Source: JAFLTL01 sp964389525
GTDB taxonomy: Bacteria > Bacteroidota > Bacteroidia > Bacteroidales > Muribaculaceae
DNA: 64,000 bases
Assembly: GCA_964389525.1 (NCBI GenBank)
Contig: CAYMEX010000004.1
Coordinates: 1 to 64,000 of the forward strand
Direction: 5' to 3'
How positions within the stretch are numbered: position 1 is the stretch's first letter; every line of letters begins with the position of its first letter. Below, in pieces: positions 26,438 to 35,172 of the stretch. The notes under the pieces are model-generated. The model searched no databases. It was not told the origin of the DNA and worked only from the letters and a program-made list of their open reading frames with translations. Both the position numbers and the translations under genes were made by a program.

Positions 26438-27586
26438 TCAGTTGAATGGGTATTTAATTTGTTTAGGATTAGATAATATCTCGTCCAAAATCTCGTTTGT
26501 TTCATCTCCGAAAATTGGGCCATTGTTTAATTGATGAAATTCCAATTCTCCGACAAATAGATTTGCCTCAATAAGAATTGGCTCATCATTCATATCTATT
26601 GCTATATCCCATGAAATAAGGCGGAACTCTGGCATTTTCTTTGCTTGCTCTATTACAATACTCCGAACGTCTTTAAAATTGGGAATAATAATAGTTGAAA
26701 ATTCAACATTAGATGTAGGATGTTTTTTAAATGATTTACCATTTGGTGCAAAAGCCCTATCCTTTAATTGACCATTTTCTTTTATACCTACAGTAATTCC
26801 ACCACTACTTGCATTGTCTACTCTACTTCCGGCAAGCCCCATCCTCAGTATTGCAGAACATACTTTAACCGATCCATCCTTTCGCAAGAAAGTCATTATG
26901 CGAATCGTATTTACTGAACTAGCATTTAGTTTAGCCAACTCCACGCATTGTTGCACACACTCTTGAACGATAACGTCCTCATGCGCTCCCCCAATTTTAA
27001 AAATTGCCTCTTCTGCTTTTTCAATACCAACTTTTTCTAACACAGAAATCCCATGTCCTCCCATTGATCCAGTTGCCTTCTTTATAAATGCTCCGCCACA
27101 CCTTGATATCAGCTCTGTAATGCAACTAAGATCAACAATTTTCCCCCCCCCGGTATACCAAAAGCTATTTCTTCTATAGCCAATTATATTGGGCTGTTTT
27201 ACATCTGAAAACCAAAATTTATAATACGTTTTGTTATCTAATCTTACTCCAAGCTCCCAATCACTGAAATAAGGATCTATATATGTATAATATATATCAT
27301 CCGGTATATTTCTCACATCAAATACTCCGGTTGCAGACTTATAAAATTCATGAAAGACTAAATTAACATTGTAATCCTTCCAAAAATCCTTAACTTCTGC
27401 CGCTTCTACGTCTGTTAATGGATTAATTATTAAATTCTGCAATCGTTTCTGTGTAAGTTCTGTCCAATATGCTATTCGATCATTTTTTATCTTTAGGATA
27501 TGATCAACTGGAAACAATCGATTCTTAACGATCCTAAAAAATGTTCCCTGCCGTATAGTTCTAATTGCACTTTTTAATTTACTCAT
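26438..27586 (-). CDS. Sugar-transfer-associated ATP-grasp protein (first copy), with G9 tract
   Basis: A 382-residue ATPgrasp_ST protein: FIKKATGSMGGHGISVLEK, VIVQECVQQCVELAKLNASSVNTIRIMTF, AILRMGLAGSRVDNASSGGITVGI and LISWDIAIDMNDEPILIEAN. The ATG at 27586 follows AAGGAAG and overlaps the epimerase stop (ATGAGTAA); upstream in-frame codons to 27682 lie inside the epimerase gene and are rejected as start. The reading frame runs through a run of nine G on the coding strand (27143-27151), encoding Gly-Gly-Gly within WYTGGGKIVDL. Any length change there would truncate the protein. Confidence 0.75.
   Translation of the reverse strand: MSKLKSAIRTIRQGTFFRIVKNRLFPVDHILKIKNDRIAYWTELTQKRLQNLIINPLTDVEAAEVKDFWKDYNVNLVFHEFYKSATGVFDVRNIPDDIYYTYIDPYFSDWELGVRLDNKTYYKFWFSDVKQPNIIGYRRNSFWYTGGGKIVDLSCITELISRCGGAFIKKATGSMGGHGISVLEKVGIEKAEEAIFKIGGAHEDVIVQECVQQCVELAKLNASSVNTIRIMTFLRKDGSVKVCSAILRMGLAGSRVDNASSGGITVGIKENGQLKDRAFAPNGKSFKKHPTSNVEFSTIIIPNFKDVRSIVIEQAKKMPEFRLISWDIAIDMNDEPILIEANLFVGELEFHQLNNGPIFGDETNEILDEILSNPKQIKYPFN
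27143..27151 (-). repeat. G9 homopolymer within ATP-grasp coding sequence
   Basis: Nine consecutive C on the plus strand (G on the coding strand) inside an otherwise AT-rich gene. The current length keeps the gene in frame. Runs of this length are classic slipped-strand sites. Confidence 0.9.
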
Positions 27587-28580
27587 AATCTTCTTCCTTT
27601 CCCCAAAGTTTTGCAAATCGTTGTTTTTCTCTTTCACTCTTGAACCATTGACAATAATCCATCCAATTATATTGCGGCACATAGCCTAAATCTTCTTTTG
27701 TTTTAGAAATATCCAATACAAATTGCATTGCGTTTCTTTTTTCTGGAGCATAAGAGATCTGCGATCTATTACACTTAGGCGAGAATACTTCGACTATCCC
27801 TTTAATTCTTTCATCAAGCGTCGAACCTCCGCTTCCTATATTATATAGACCGCCATCCAGATCTGATTCCACACACTTTTCAACAATTTGCAAAAAATCA
27901 GGCATCGCACACGTCTCAAGTATTCGATTTGGATCACCCCACACTTCAATAGGTTCTCCTTTCTCAGCTTTTGTTATAAGCAATCGATCTGAAACCATAA
28001 CCTTTTCGCCATCAGTATAAGTATATGGATTAGGATGATAAGTATATACTCGAGACAATCGAAGAATAAATGCCTTGATTCCGTATACTGCTTGATAATG
28101 CAAGATTGTCTCCACTGCAGCCATCTTAGCAATTACATACATCGCATGATCTCCCGTAAGCGGAGCCTTTCGGTCTGCATCTGCAGGGATTGGAGTACGT
28201 GTTCCAAAAAGATGACTAATATCAAACAAAGATTCAGGGAAAATAATCTTAGGGATTGATGCTTTACGCATATACTCAAGCACATTATATGTCCCCCTAA
28301 AAATTGAGTCTATGTAGAGCGTGGCATCATAACCTTTCATTGATGCCGGTAATGCGCCTGCAAAATCTGCAAGCACATCAATGCCAGCAGATGGTAGCTT
28401 GTTAAATTCTGAGGCATTTGAAATATCTACAGAGTAATAATCGATTCCATACCCCTTAAAAAAACCATTATCACATTTCCTATGTCCTACAGCAATAACA
28501 TTATATCCCTGTTCTTTAAAATGCAATGCTATATATGCTCCCAACGTTCCTGTCGCCCCTAAAACCAATACTGTTTTCAT
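27579..28580 (-). CDS. NAD-dependent epimerase/dehydratase (extended SDR)
   Basis: About 333 residues. VLVLGATGTLGAYIALHF carries the GxxGxxG NAD motif, and VDISNASEFNKL and DVLADFAGALPAS follow. The active-site region is ESLFDISHLFG...HAMYVIAKMAAVE, with YVIAK as the YxxxK motif (about residue 148). ILRLSRVYTYHPNPYTYTDGE supplies the substrate part. It likely epimerises or dehydrates a nucleotide sugar for the capsule. ATG 28580 overlaps the upstream stop (ATGA). Confidence 0.85.
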   Translation of the reverse strand: MKTVLVLGATGTLGAYIALHFKEQGYNVIAVGHRKCDNGFFKGYGIDYYSVDISNASEFNKLPSAGIDVLADFAGALPASMKGYDATLYIDSIFRGTYNVLEYMRKASIPKIIFPESLFDISHLFGTRTPIPADADRKAPLTGDHAMYVIAKMAAVETILHYQAVYGIKAFILRLSRVYTYHPNPYTYTDGEKVMVSDRLLITKAEKGEPIEVWGDPNRILETCAMPDFLQIVEKCVESDLDGGLYNIGSGGSTLDERIKGIVEVFSPKCNRSQISYAPEKRNAMQFVLDISKTKEDLGYVPQYNWMDYCQWFKSEREKQRFAKLWGKEEDYE

Positions 28581-29668
28581 AAACAAAGTTTTTCTTCTGA
28601 ATGATATATTAAATACCCGTTTCTATCATAATTTGATGTTGACTCACATAACTCTCTCTGATCTCTTACCCTCTCCACCATCCATTTATCCAATGGACAA
28701 TCAAAATATTTTAACCTCCCTTTATTCTGTAAATTTAGATAAATAATTCCACTGTATCCGATATTATTAACCTCCGAAGGAACAAATTTCCCTAAGGCAA
28801 TCAATATAAGTTGCTTTATATAGTCACAATCAGTAGAAAGAGCGACTAAAGAATCCGAGATATGATCACCGCCACCTCTTGGATTTACTTCTATTAAATA
28901 TATATTATCCTCTTTTATTTTAATCTCGACATGTGAAGCTCCATACACATATCCAACATCCGACAATATATTGGCAACAACACACTCAATTCTTTTATGA
29001 AGACCATCATCTATCTGTGCAGGTTGATGGTGTTCAAGTTCCACAAAATGCGGATAACCCGTTGATATTTTTTTTGTTATCTGTATTAAATAATGTTTGC
29101 CTCCATATGAAAGACATTCCAACGAATACTCCTCTGACCCTCCTATATATTCCTCTATAATATATTCATCATTAAACAAATGTGCATACTGAATAGCAGC
29201 TCTAACATCCTCTATTGAGTTGCAGAAAGATACGCCTTTTTTTGCAGAGCCTTTAACTGGTTTTACAACACATGGAAGTTTTATATCACCCAAATCATTT
29301 GCATAAATTTGTGGAATCGACAGCCCTTTTGTATTTGATGTAAGATTTCTTACACATTTTTTACATTGGATCTTAGAAATTATTTCAGATGGTGTAGTAA
29401 TCAATCCCAATTTTTCCGCGATTATTGCTGTTGCAATAGCAGTCTCCTCTGAGGCATTCGAGACAACCCCATTTATATTTTCTCTTAGACAAACCTCTGC
29501 AATTTTATCTGTTTCGTATATGGAAATTGGAAAAAAGAAATCACATATATTCTTACATACTGCATTTTTCTCCCATGCAAAGCAGTATGTAATAAGTCCC
29601 ATTTCCTTAGCTTTCTTAACTAAAGAAAGCTGCCCTGAGGATGCCCCGATTATAGCAATTCTATTCAT
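28577..29668 (-). CDS. ATP-grasp domain ligase (carboxylate-amine ligase-like)
   Basis: A 363-residue protein with a preATP Rossmann-like start (IAIIGASSGQLSLVKKAKEMG) and an ATP-grasp core: IYANDLGDIKLPCVVKPVKGSAKKGVSF (about residues 120-148), EYIIEEYIGGSEEYSLECLSYGG, and YLIEVNPRGGGDHISDSLV with the metal-binding Glu and Asn. This is the fold of PurK, CarB and BacD-type ligases, which activate a carboxylate as acyl phosphate. Within a capsule operon it may make an amide-linked substituent. ATGA overlaps on both sides show tight coupling. Confidence 0.75.
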   Translation of the reverse strand: MNRIAIIGASSGQLSLVKKAKEMGLITYCFAWEKNAVCKNICDFFFPISIYETDKIAEVCLRENINGVVSNASEETAIATAIIAEKLGLITTPSEIISKIQCKKCVRNLTSNTKGLSIPQIYANDLGDIKLPCVVKPVKGSAKKGVSFCNSIEDVRAAIQYAHLFNDEYIIEEYIGGSEEYSLECLSYGGKHYLIQITKKISTGYPHFVELEHHQPAQIDDGLHKRIECVVANILSDVGYVYGASHVEIKIKEDNIYLIEVNPRGGGDHISDSLVALSTDCDYIKQLILIALGKFVPSEVNNIGYSGIIYLNLQNKGRLKYFDCPLDKWMVERVRDQRELCESTSNYDRNGYLIYHSEEKLCL

Positions 29669-30885
29669 TTATCAACAACAACTTTACACCAAGTGCTAAC
29701 ACCACTCATAGCGTTTTCCAAAACTTCTCGCGATGGAAAACGAAGTACAAGTGTACCGATCGCATGGTTTGCACCAGAAAAACCAAAGACTTTCTCTCCA
29801 CGTTTAACCCATATATCTTGTTCAATTACATAAGATTGATACTCATTTGCAATATTTACCGTTTGAAAACATCCGTCATGATCAGCATGCAAAATGATCT
29901 CCGCAATATGACCGTCATATTGAGGGGCAGTAATACAATCTATAGGTTGTCCAACCGCGGCTTTAACAGCATTCTCTATTAAATCCTGATTGGTCGCATA
30001 TTTAAGCATTTCAGCAAGCCTGTTACCACCACCTCTTGGAGAAACCTCCATTATATAAGGCTTACCATTTTTGCATAAGCGAGTTTCTATATTATATATT
30101 CCTGATTTTAAATTCAAAAGAGTTACAAGTCGCTGAATTTCTGACGTTAATTCATTTTGTGCCCATTGCGGTATTCGAGACGGCCAACTGTACGATGCCG
30201 GTGTATATGGATTTTCTGCACTTACATCAAATTTTTGGTCTGAAAATGAGCAAAACACCAGTTTGCCATCTATAGTAAAGCTATCCGTATCTGAAGAGTC
30301 CCCCTCCTTCTCAAGAAAATCCTCTATTATAAACTCGCCACAATGTGATTCGTTTAACGCATAACTTATAGCATCCGGAAGATTAGATGGTTCGTCCACC
30401 TTAGAAACTCCTTTACTACCTGCTGAGTCTACAGGCTTAACAATTACAGGCCAATTAAAGTAAGCCGTATCCGACAATGCTGCATCTAAATCACGATATC
30501 CTCTGGCATTGGGGACATTAAACCCATTATCCGACAGAAAATTTCTAAACAAAGATTTGTCCTGCAAAATCCTTACAGACTCGTATGAACCTTGAAATGG
30601 TAGCCCCAACTTTTCCGCGACATATGCAGCCGTCACCACTCCTGGATCAACAGCAAACGACATTATGCCATCAATTTCACATTTCTTGGCTAATGCTAAA
30701 ACTGCATCCTTGTCAAGAATGCTGACATTATGGTATTCATCAGAATATTTATGCGCGATATTATCAGGTAAATAGTCTACCGTTATAACATGTATACCCA
30801 AGCGGTGAGCAGCTTCAATCACTGGGAGGAGATATCTTAGTCCTCCAAGAAGCATAAGTTTCTTTTGACGAGTAGACTTTCTCAT
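29665..30885 (-). CDS. ATP-grasp domain ligase (carboxylate-amine ligase-like)
   Basis: About 406 residues: LMLLGGLRYLLPVIEAAHRLG at the start, FNWPVIVKPVDSAGSKGVSKV (P-loop of the grasp), GEFIIEDFLEKEGDSSDTDSFTIDG, and IYNIETRLCKNGKPYIMEVSPRGGGNRLAEM with the metal ligands. The C-terminal region (GHIAEIILHADHDGCFQTV...FGFSGANHAIGTLVLRFPS) resembles the grasp-associated domain of such ligases. ATG 30885 overlaps the aminotransferase stop, so the longer start at 30900 is rejected. It is a distant paralogue of the next gene. Confidence 0.75.
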   Translation of the reverse strand: MRKSTRQKKLMLLGGLRYLLPVIEAAHRLGIHVITVDYLPDNIAHKYSDEYHNVSILDKDAVLALAKKCEIDGIMSFAVDPGVVTAAYVAEKLGLPFQGSYESVRILQDKSLFRNFLSDNGFNVPNARGYRDLDAALSDTAYFNWPVIVKPVDSAGSKGVSKVDEPSNLPDAISYALNESHCGEFIIEDFLEKEGDSSDTDSFTIDGKLVFCSFSDQKFDVSAENPYTPASYSWPSRIPQWAQNELTSEIQRLVTLLNLKSGIYNIETRLCKNGKPYIMEVSPRGGGNRLAEMLKYATNQDLIENAVKAAVGQPIDCITAPQYDGHIAEIILHADHDGCFQTVNIANEYQSYVIEQDIWVKRGEKVFGFSGANHAIGTLVLRFPSREVLENAMSGVSTWCKVVVDK

Positions 30886-31991
30886 TTCACAACTGCACAA
30901 ATTACACGGTCTACATCCTCATCTGTCAGCGCATGGTGCATCGGCAGGCAGATAACCTGATCTGCCAGACGTTTTGCAACAGGGAGATTGTCAGGCGTTG
31001 CAGACGGTAGCCCGCGATAAGTCGAGAACTCGGAAATGAGTGGATAGAAATATCTGCGGCCAAGCACATTGGCGTCTCTCATCTCGAAATATAGTTCATC
31101 GCGTGTTTTACCGAACTTCTCCGCATCGATAAATACAGGGAAGTATGAGTAATTGTGGCGCACGCCTGGCATGTCGTCAAAAAAAGTAACTCCGGGTATG
31201 TTACGCAGGGCATCTCTGTATCGATTAGCAACTGATCTGCGTGCCTCGATTGCAGCATCAACCTGGCGCAAATTCAGGATGCCATAAGCAGCTCTCATCT
31301 CATCCATCTTGGAGTTGATGCCTGGTGCTACGACTGTTGTTTCGTTAGCAAACCCAAAATTTTTGAGATAGTCTATTCGTTTCTTCATAGCTTCGTCGTG
31401 CATTACCAATGCACCACCCTCGATCGTGTTATACACTTTGGTTGCATGAAACGATAGCGTAGACAAATCACCCGCATTCAAAATTGACTCACCGTCAACT
31501 TCCACACCAAAAGCATGAGCCGCATCATATATTACCTTAAGACCATATTTATCCGCAATCTCTTGAATGCCCTTGGTGTCACAAGGTTTGCCATAGCAAT
31601 GTACCGGCATAATTGCGGTAGTTTTCGGAGTTATAGCCGCCTCTATTTTCTTAGGATCGAGGTTACAGGTCTTAGGATCAACATCCACAAATACCGGCTT
31701 AATCCCGTTCCACCAAAGTGAATGCGTTGTAGCTACAAAACTATATGGTGTCGTGATAACTTCACCCGTAATACGAAGAGCCTGCAACGCCGTAATCAGA
31801 GGAAGCGTTCCATTAGTAAACAGACTTATATACGGAACTTTCAGATAGGCAGCAAGCTCTTTTTCAAGCTGCTGATGAAAGCGTCCGTTATTAGTTATCC
31901 ACTTACTGTCCCATATCTCCTTTAAAAGAGTATGAAACTCATCCAAGTTAGGAAGTAGTGGCGACGTTACTGTTATAATATCTTTAGACAT
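30882..31991 (-). CDS. DegT/DnrJ/EryC1/StrS aminotransferase
   Basis: A 369-residue PLP enzyme that aminates keto-sugars bound to nucleotides. VSLFTNGTLPLITALQAL, TTPYSFVATTHSLWWNGIKPVFVDVD, YDAAHAFGV (Asp for the PLP pyridine) and LSFHATKVYNTIEGGALV, where the Lys of FHATK forms the Schiff base. Length is normal. It suggests an amino sugar in the repeat unit, or an amino group used by the ATP-grasp ligases that follow. It overlaps the flippase end by 8 bases. Confidence 0.92.
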   Translation of the reverse strand: MSKDIITVTSPLLPNLDEFHTLLKEIWDSKWITNNGRFHQQLEKELAAYLKVPYISLFTNGTLPLITALQALRITGEVITTPYSFVATTHSLWWNGIKPVFVDVDPKTCNLDPKKIEAAITPKTTAIMPVHCYGKPCDTKGIQEIADKYGLKVIYDAAHAFGVEVDGESILNAGDLSTLSFHATKVYNTIEGGALVMHDEAMKKRIDYLKNFGFANETTVVAPGINSKMDEMRAAYGILNLRQVDAAIEARRSVANRYRDALRNIPGVTFFDDMPGVRHNYSYFPVFIDAEKFGKTRDELYFEMRDANVLGRRYFYPLISEFSTYRGLPSATPDNLPVAKRLADQVICLPMHHALTDEDVDRVICAVVK

Positions 31992-33426
31992 CTCTTTTCT
32001 TTATTAATTGCATAAGCTCCACATACTCTGAAGCCTTTGTCATTTTTGAAATCCCGATATAAACAATCGCACCAACCGGAATCCCAACGATAAGTTTCAA
32101 CAAATCAGTCGGCATAAAATGGTTAACCAATAGTACAACTGCTGCCATTATTAAACAATATATCAATATAGGCGTCAGATCCCACATCTGTTTAAGAAAT
32201 CCTACCTCTATCAGTTTTCCCGTGTAATAAGTGTTTATAGCCAACGCAATGATTGATGTACATATACTTCCCCAGCACATAGCCATCAAACCAATCGGCA
32301 CCGTAATACACAACATTATTACGCCACTTATTTTCTTTATAATTTCAAGTCTGAGAAATAGATCACTACGTCCTTTTACCTGAAGCAAATTTAAATTAAT
32401 CGCATGAACAGGATACCACATCATCGCAAAACAAATAATCGTAAGGAGCGTGGCAGAAAAAGCCCATTTCTCACCAATCAGAACGATAATCATAGGATAA
32501 GCCACTACTGCCAGACCTACCATCAAAGGAAATACGATATACGCTGATAAACGTAAAAACTTCCTGTATACCACACGTAGCCGGTCATCATCATCCTGTA
32601 TTTTACAAAGTAGCGGAAATGTTACTCGCGACACAATACTTGTAATATTACTTGAAGGAAATGTCGAGAAGTTGGCAGCTCTCGTATAGAATCCTAAATC
32701 CGCCGCATTGAAAACCTTGCCTATAATCAGATTATAGCTGTTGTTATATACTGTGTCAAGCAACCCCGATGCCGCTAGTTTAGACCCGTAACCAAAAAAT
32801 TCTTTGAACGATTGTGTTGAAAATGCCCATGTCGGACGCCATCCATAGACAAACCAGCCCAATATTGCACCGACAAACGAACCTATAAGCGAAGAATACA
32901 CCAAAGCCCAGACCCCAAATCCTTTCCAAGCCAATAATATGCCTACAAGACCTGATATCACGGCATTCACAACCGAAACTTTGGCTATAATTTTAAAATC
33001 TATTTCAGCAGACTTCAATACGCCTTGAATAGCACCAAATGCGTTTATTATCAGCGTAAGTCCAATAACCCTTGTAATAGCAACAAGTTGAGGCTCTTTA
33101 TAAAAATCTGCTATCAGCGGAGCGCAAAAAAACAATATGGCATACATTACGACCGACATGCCAAGATTAAAATAGAATACAGTGGAACAATCCACTTGCG
33201 TTCGATCCTGTTTTCTCACAAGTGCATTACCGAATCCGCTATATATAAAAACCTGAGCTACTGCCATGAACACAGTCAGCATACCGACAAGTCCATAATC
33301 GGCCGGAGTCAGCAGTCGCGCCATAATCAACATGACAACAAACTGTACTCCCTGTATCGAGAAGCGCTCCAACGCGCTCCACATCGTACCCTTTACAGCT
33401 TTATTTTTCAGCGATTCTTCTGCCAA
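31984..33426 (-). CDS. Wzx-type lipopolysaccharide/oligosaccharide flippase
   Basis: A 480-residue membrane protein with about 12-14 helices and the polysaccharide-transport start GTMWSALERFSIQGVQFVVMLIMARLLTPADYGLVGMLTVFMA. Internal motifs such as YNLIIGKVFNAADLGFYTRA are typical of the PST/MOP exporters that flip lipid-linked repeat units across the inner membrane. It is the second gene of the locus, 6 bases after the UpxY-like gene. Confidence 0.9.
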   Translation of the reverse strand: MAEESLKNKAVKGTMWSALERFSIQGVQFVVMLIMARLLTPADYGLVGMLTVFMAVAQVFIYSGFGNALVRKQDRTQVDCSTVFYFNLGMSVVMYAILFFCAPLIADFYKEPQLVAITRVIGLTLIINAFGAIQGVLKSAEIDFKIIAKVSVVNAVISGLVGILLAWKGFGVWALVYSSLIGSFVGAILGWFVYGWRPTWAFSTQSFKEFFGYGSKLAASGLLDTVYNNSYNLIIGKVFNAADLGFYTRAANFSTFPSSNITSIVSRVTFPLLCKIQDDDDRLRVVYRKFLRLSAYIVFPLMVGLAVVAYPMIIVLIGEKWAFSATLLTIICFAMMWYPVHAINLNLLQVKGRSDLFLRLEIIKKISGVIMLCITVPIGLMAMCWGSICTSIIALAINTYYTGKLIEVGFLKQMWDLTPILIYCLIMAAVVLLVNHFMPTDLLKLIVGIPVGAIVYIGISKMTKASEYVELMQLIKKRDV

Positions 33427-33431
33427 ACCTA

Positions 33432-33977
33432 CTAATCAATTTGGTAGATTAGGGTTGGGGCCACCTCAATGGCGGCGGCAAGCAAGCCGGGGAGCTGCAC
33501 GAGCAGGCGTTTCTTTCGGGTGCCGCGGGTTTTGAGCAGGACACCTTCAAGTCCGTCGAGTGTGCCGCCGATGAGGCGTATCGGTTTGCCGATCATATCC
33601 GGCGTGATTTCTTCCGGCAGATAATAGCGCACTTCAGGCACCGCATTGCACGCCTTGGCAAATGCATCCATCTCTGCATCGCGCACCACGATAGGCGTTG
33701 CCTGCGCTCCTTTTGCAAATCTATATTGAAGTGTATCGCTTGTCGCCACAACTCGGTCAAGCCGCGAGCGCGATGAGCGCACAAACAGCATATCGCTGAT
33801 CACCGGCACCCTGCGTCTCTGCTTCTTTCCACCTACAGTTGTCACAACCCAATGCAATGGAGTAAACACCTCAAAACCCTGTTCCTCGAGTTGCTGATAA
33901 GCCTTCACCTTGGCATTCGGGCGTTTCAGATCACGCAGCGCGTACCATCTGACGTCATCATCCTGCTCCATGTTCAT
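33432..33977 (-). CDS. UpxY family transcription antiterminator (NusG-like)
   Basis: About 181 residues. An NGN-type domain (DVRWYALRDLKRPNAKVKAYQQLEEQGFEVFTPLHWVV, with PVISDMLFVRSS) is followed by a KOW region (IGKPIRLIGGTLDGLEGVLLKTRGTRKKRLLVQLPGL). UpxY proteins are encoded first in Bacteroides capsule operons and let RNA polymerase read through the long leader of their own locus. ATG 33977 or 33971 is preferred over 34019, because the family starts just before WYAL. No UpxZ gene is seen next to it. Confidence 0.85.
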   Translation of the reverse strand: MNMEQDDDVRWYALRDLKRPNAKVKAYQQLEEQGFEVFTPLHWVVTTVGGKKQRRRVPVISDMLFVRSSRSRLDRVVATSDTLQYRFAKGAQATPIVVRDAEMDAFAKACNAVPEVRYYLPEEITPDMIGKPIRLIGGTLDGLEGVLLKTRGTRKKRLLVQLPGLLAAAIEVAPTLIYQID

Positions 33978-34019
33978 CGAAAAGATGATGCTGAAAACAA
34001 TGTAGCAGAATCGCCACAC

Positions 34020-34342
34020 GGCACACCTCTGATTCCTGCAAGCGTCGGTATTAAATTAAGACACATGCAGTTACGCGCTCCACACGATCGGACATAACAG
34101 TGATTGGCAGCTGTATCCATCGCAAGTTTTTCAACCTAAGTCAGAGGCACCGATGCCATTGACTTAACATTGGCGCGCACACGGCAGATATGCCGATAGC
34201 GTTTGACAAAGTTAATACATCCTGTCAAAATTCCAAAACCGTGCAGCAAAAATACCAGAGAATGCAAAAATATCGCCGGACAATATCGACAATTGTCAAA
34301 CTGTCAGACACTGCCCAGCGACAACTCCGCTTAACACGGCAG
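34020..34342. other. Leader/promoter region of capsule locus
   Basis: About 320 bases between thiD and the UpxY gene, with no gene on either strand. On the minus strand there are two TATTTTTG boxes (34247-34254 and 34265-34272) fitting TAnnTTTG, but no matching -33 TTTG at ideal spacing. There is a CGGCA-GATA-TGCCG hairpin near 34182 and a GACAATTGTC palindrome at 34288-34297. No long inverted repeats flank it, so an invertible promoter is not supported. Confidence 0.4.
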
Positions 34343-35167
34343 TCACTTCCACCATCGATGGAAATGATGTACAGGGCCGTGCCCATGTCCTATCTCATAA
34401 CCGGCACCGGCCATGACAGCCTCGGCAATATATTCCTTACCGCGCCGCGCCGCCGTGTCAAGATCAGCCCCTTTGGCAAGCCATGCAGCTATCGCCGACG
34501 ACAGAGTGCATCCCGTCCCATGCGTGTTGACGGTCTCAACCTTTCGCGAAGGGAGACGCAAGAAACTGTCAGTCTCAGCATTATAAAATATATCCACAAG
34601 CGTGTCGGCATTCTCCAGATGCCCGGCCTTGAGCATGACCGAAACATTGCCTCCCGACAGATGCGCCAGAGCACGTGCCGCATCCTCAAACTGATCCTGA
34701 TGGTCCACCGTCTGTCCGAGAAGCAGCGACGCCTCAGGCAGATTGGGTGTTATGACACGGCTGTAAGGTATCAGTTCATCGCGGAGCGTGCCGACCGCGT
34801 CAGCCTCAAGCAACGGATCTCCAGAAGTCGCCACCATCACCGGATCAAGCACAATGTTACGCACGTCCGGGAACTCGCGCAACGTTGCAAGCACCGTGCG
34901 TATGAGCTCCGAGCTGTGAAGCATACCTATTTTCACCGCGTCAGCACCTATGTCGGTCAGAACCGAGCGTATCTGTCCCGCCACAAAACTCTCCGGTATA
35001 GGATGCACGCCATACACACCCGCCGTGTTTTCATCCACAACGGCCACAACCGCAGTCGCGCCATACACCCCGAGCGCCGAGAAGGTTTTAAGGTCGGCCT
35101 GCAACCCCGCTCCTCCCGACGGATCGCTCCCCGCGATCGTCAAAGCAGTATTATATTTCATGATCAA
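34343..35167 (-). CDS. thiD: Hydroxymethylpyrimidine/phosphomethylpyrimidine kinase
   Basis: A 274-residue ribokinase-family enzyme phosphorylating HMP and HMP-P in thiamine synthesis. The start ALTIAGSDPSGGAGLQADLKTFSALGVYG is diagnostic. VVDENTAGVYG, DPVMVATSGDPLLE and the anion-hole VETVNTHGTGCTLSSAIAAWLA (about residues 205-226) are present. Length is normal. It is encoded 5 bases after tenA, and ends a cluster with tenA and a methyltransferase. Confidence 0.95.
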   Translation of the reverse strand: MIMKYNTALTIAGSDPSGGAGLQADLKTFSALGVYGATAVVAVVDENTAGVYGVHPIPESFVAGQIRSVLTDIGADAVKIGMLHSSELIRTVLATLREFPDVRNIVLDPVMVATSGDPLLEADAVGTLRDELIPYSRVITPNLPEASLLLGQTVDHQDQFEDAARALAHLSGGNVSVMLKAGHLENADTLVDIFYNAETDSFLRLPSRKVETVNTHGTGCTLSSAIAAWLAKGADLDTAARRGKEYIAEAVMAGAGYEIGHGHGPVHHFHRWWK

Positions 35168-35172
35168 CTATT

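Noticed and set aside
26438..27682. Longer start of the ATP-grasp gene at 27682
   Set aside because: The extra codons lie inside the epimerase gene; ATG 27586 has a good upstream AAGGAAG and overlaps the stop.
34020..34342. Invertible promoter of the capsule locus
   Set aside because: No pair of matching inverted repeats flanking a promoter was found, and no invertase gene is nearby.
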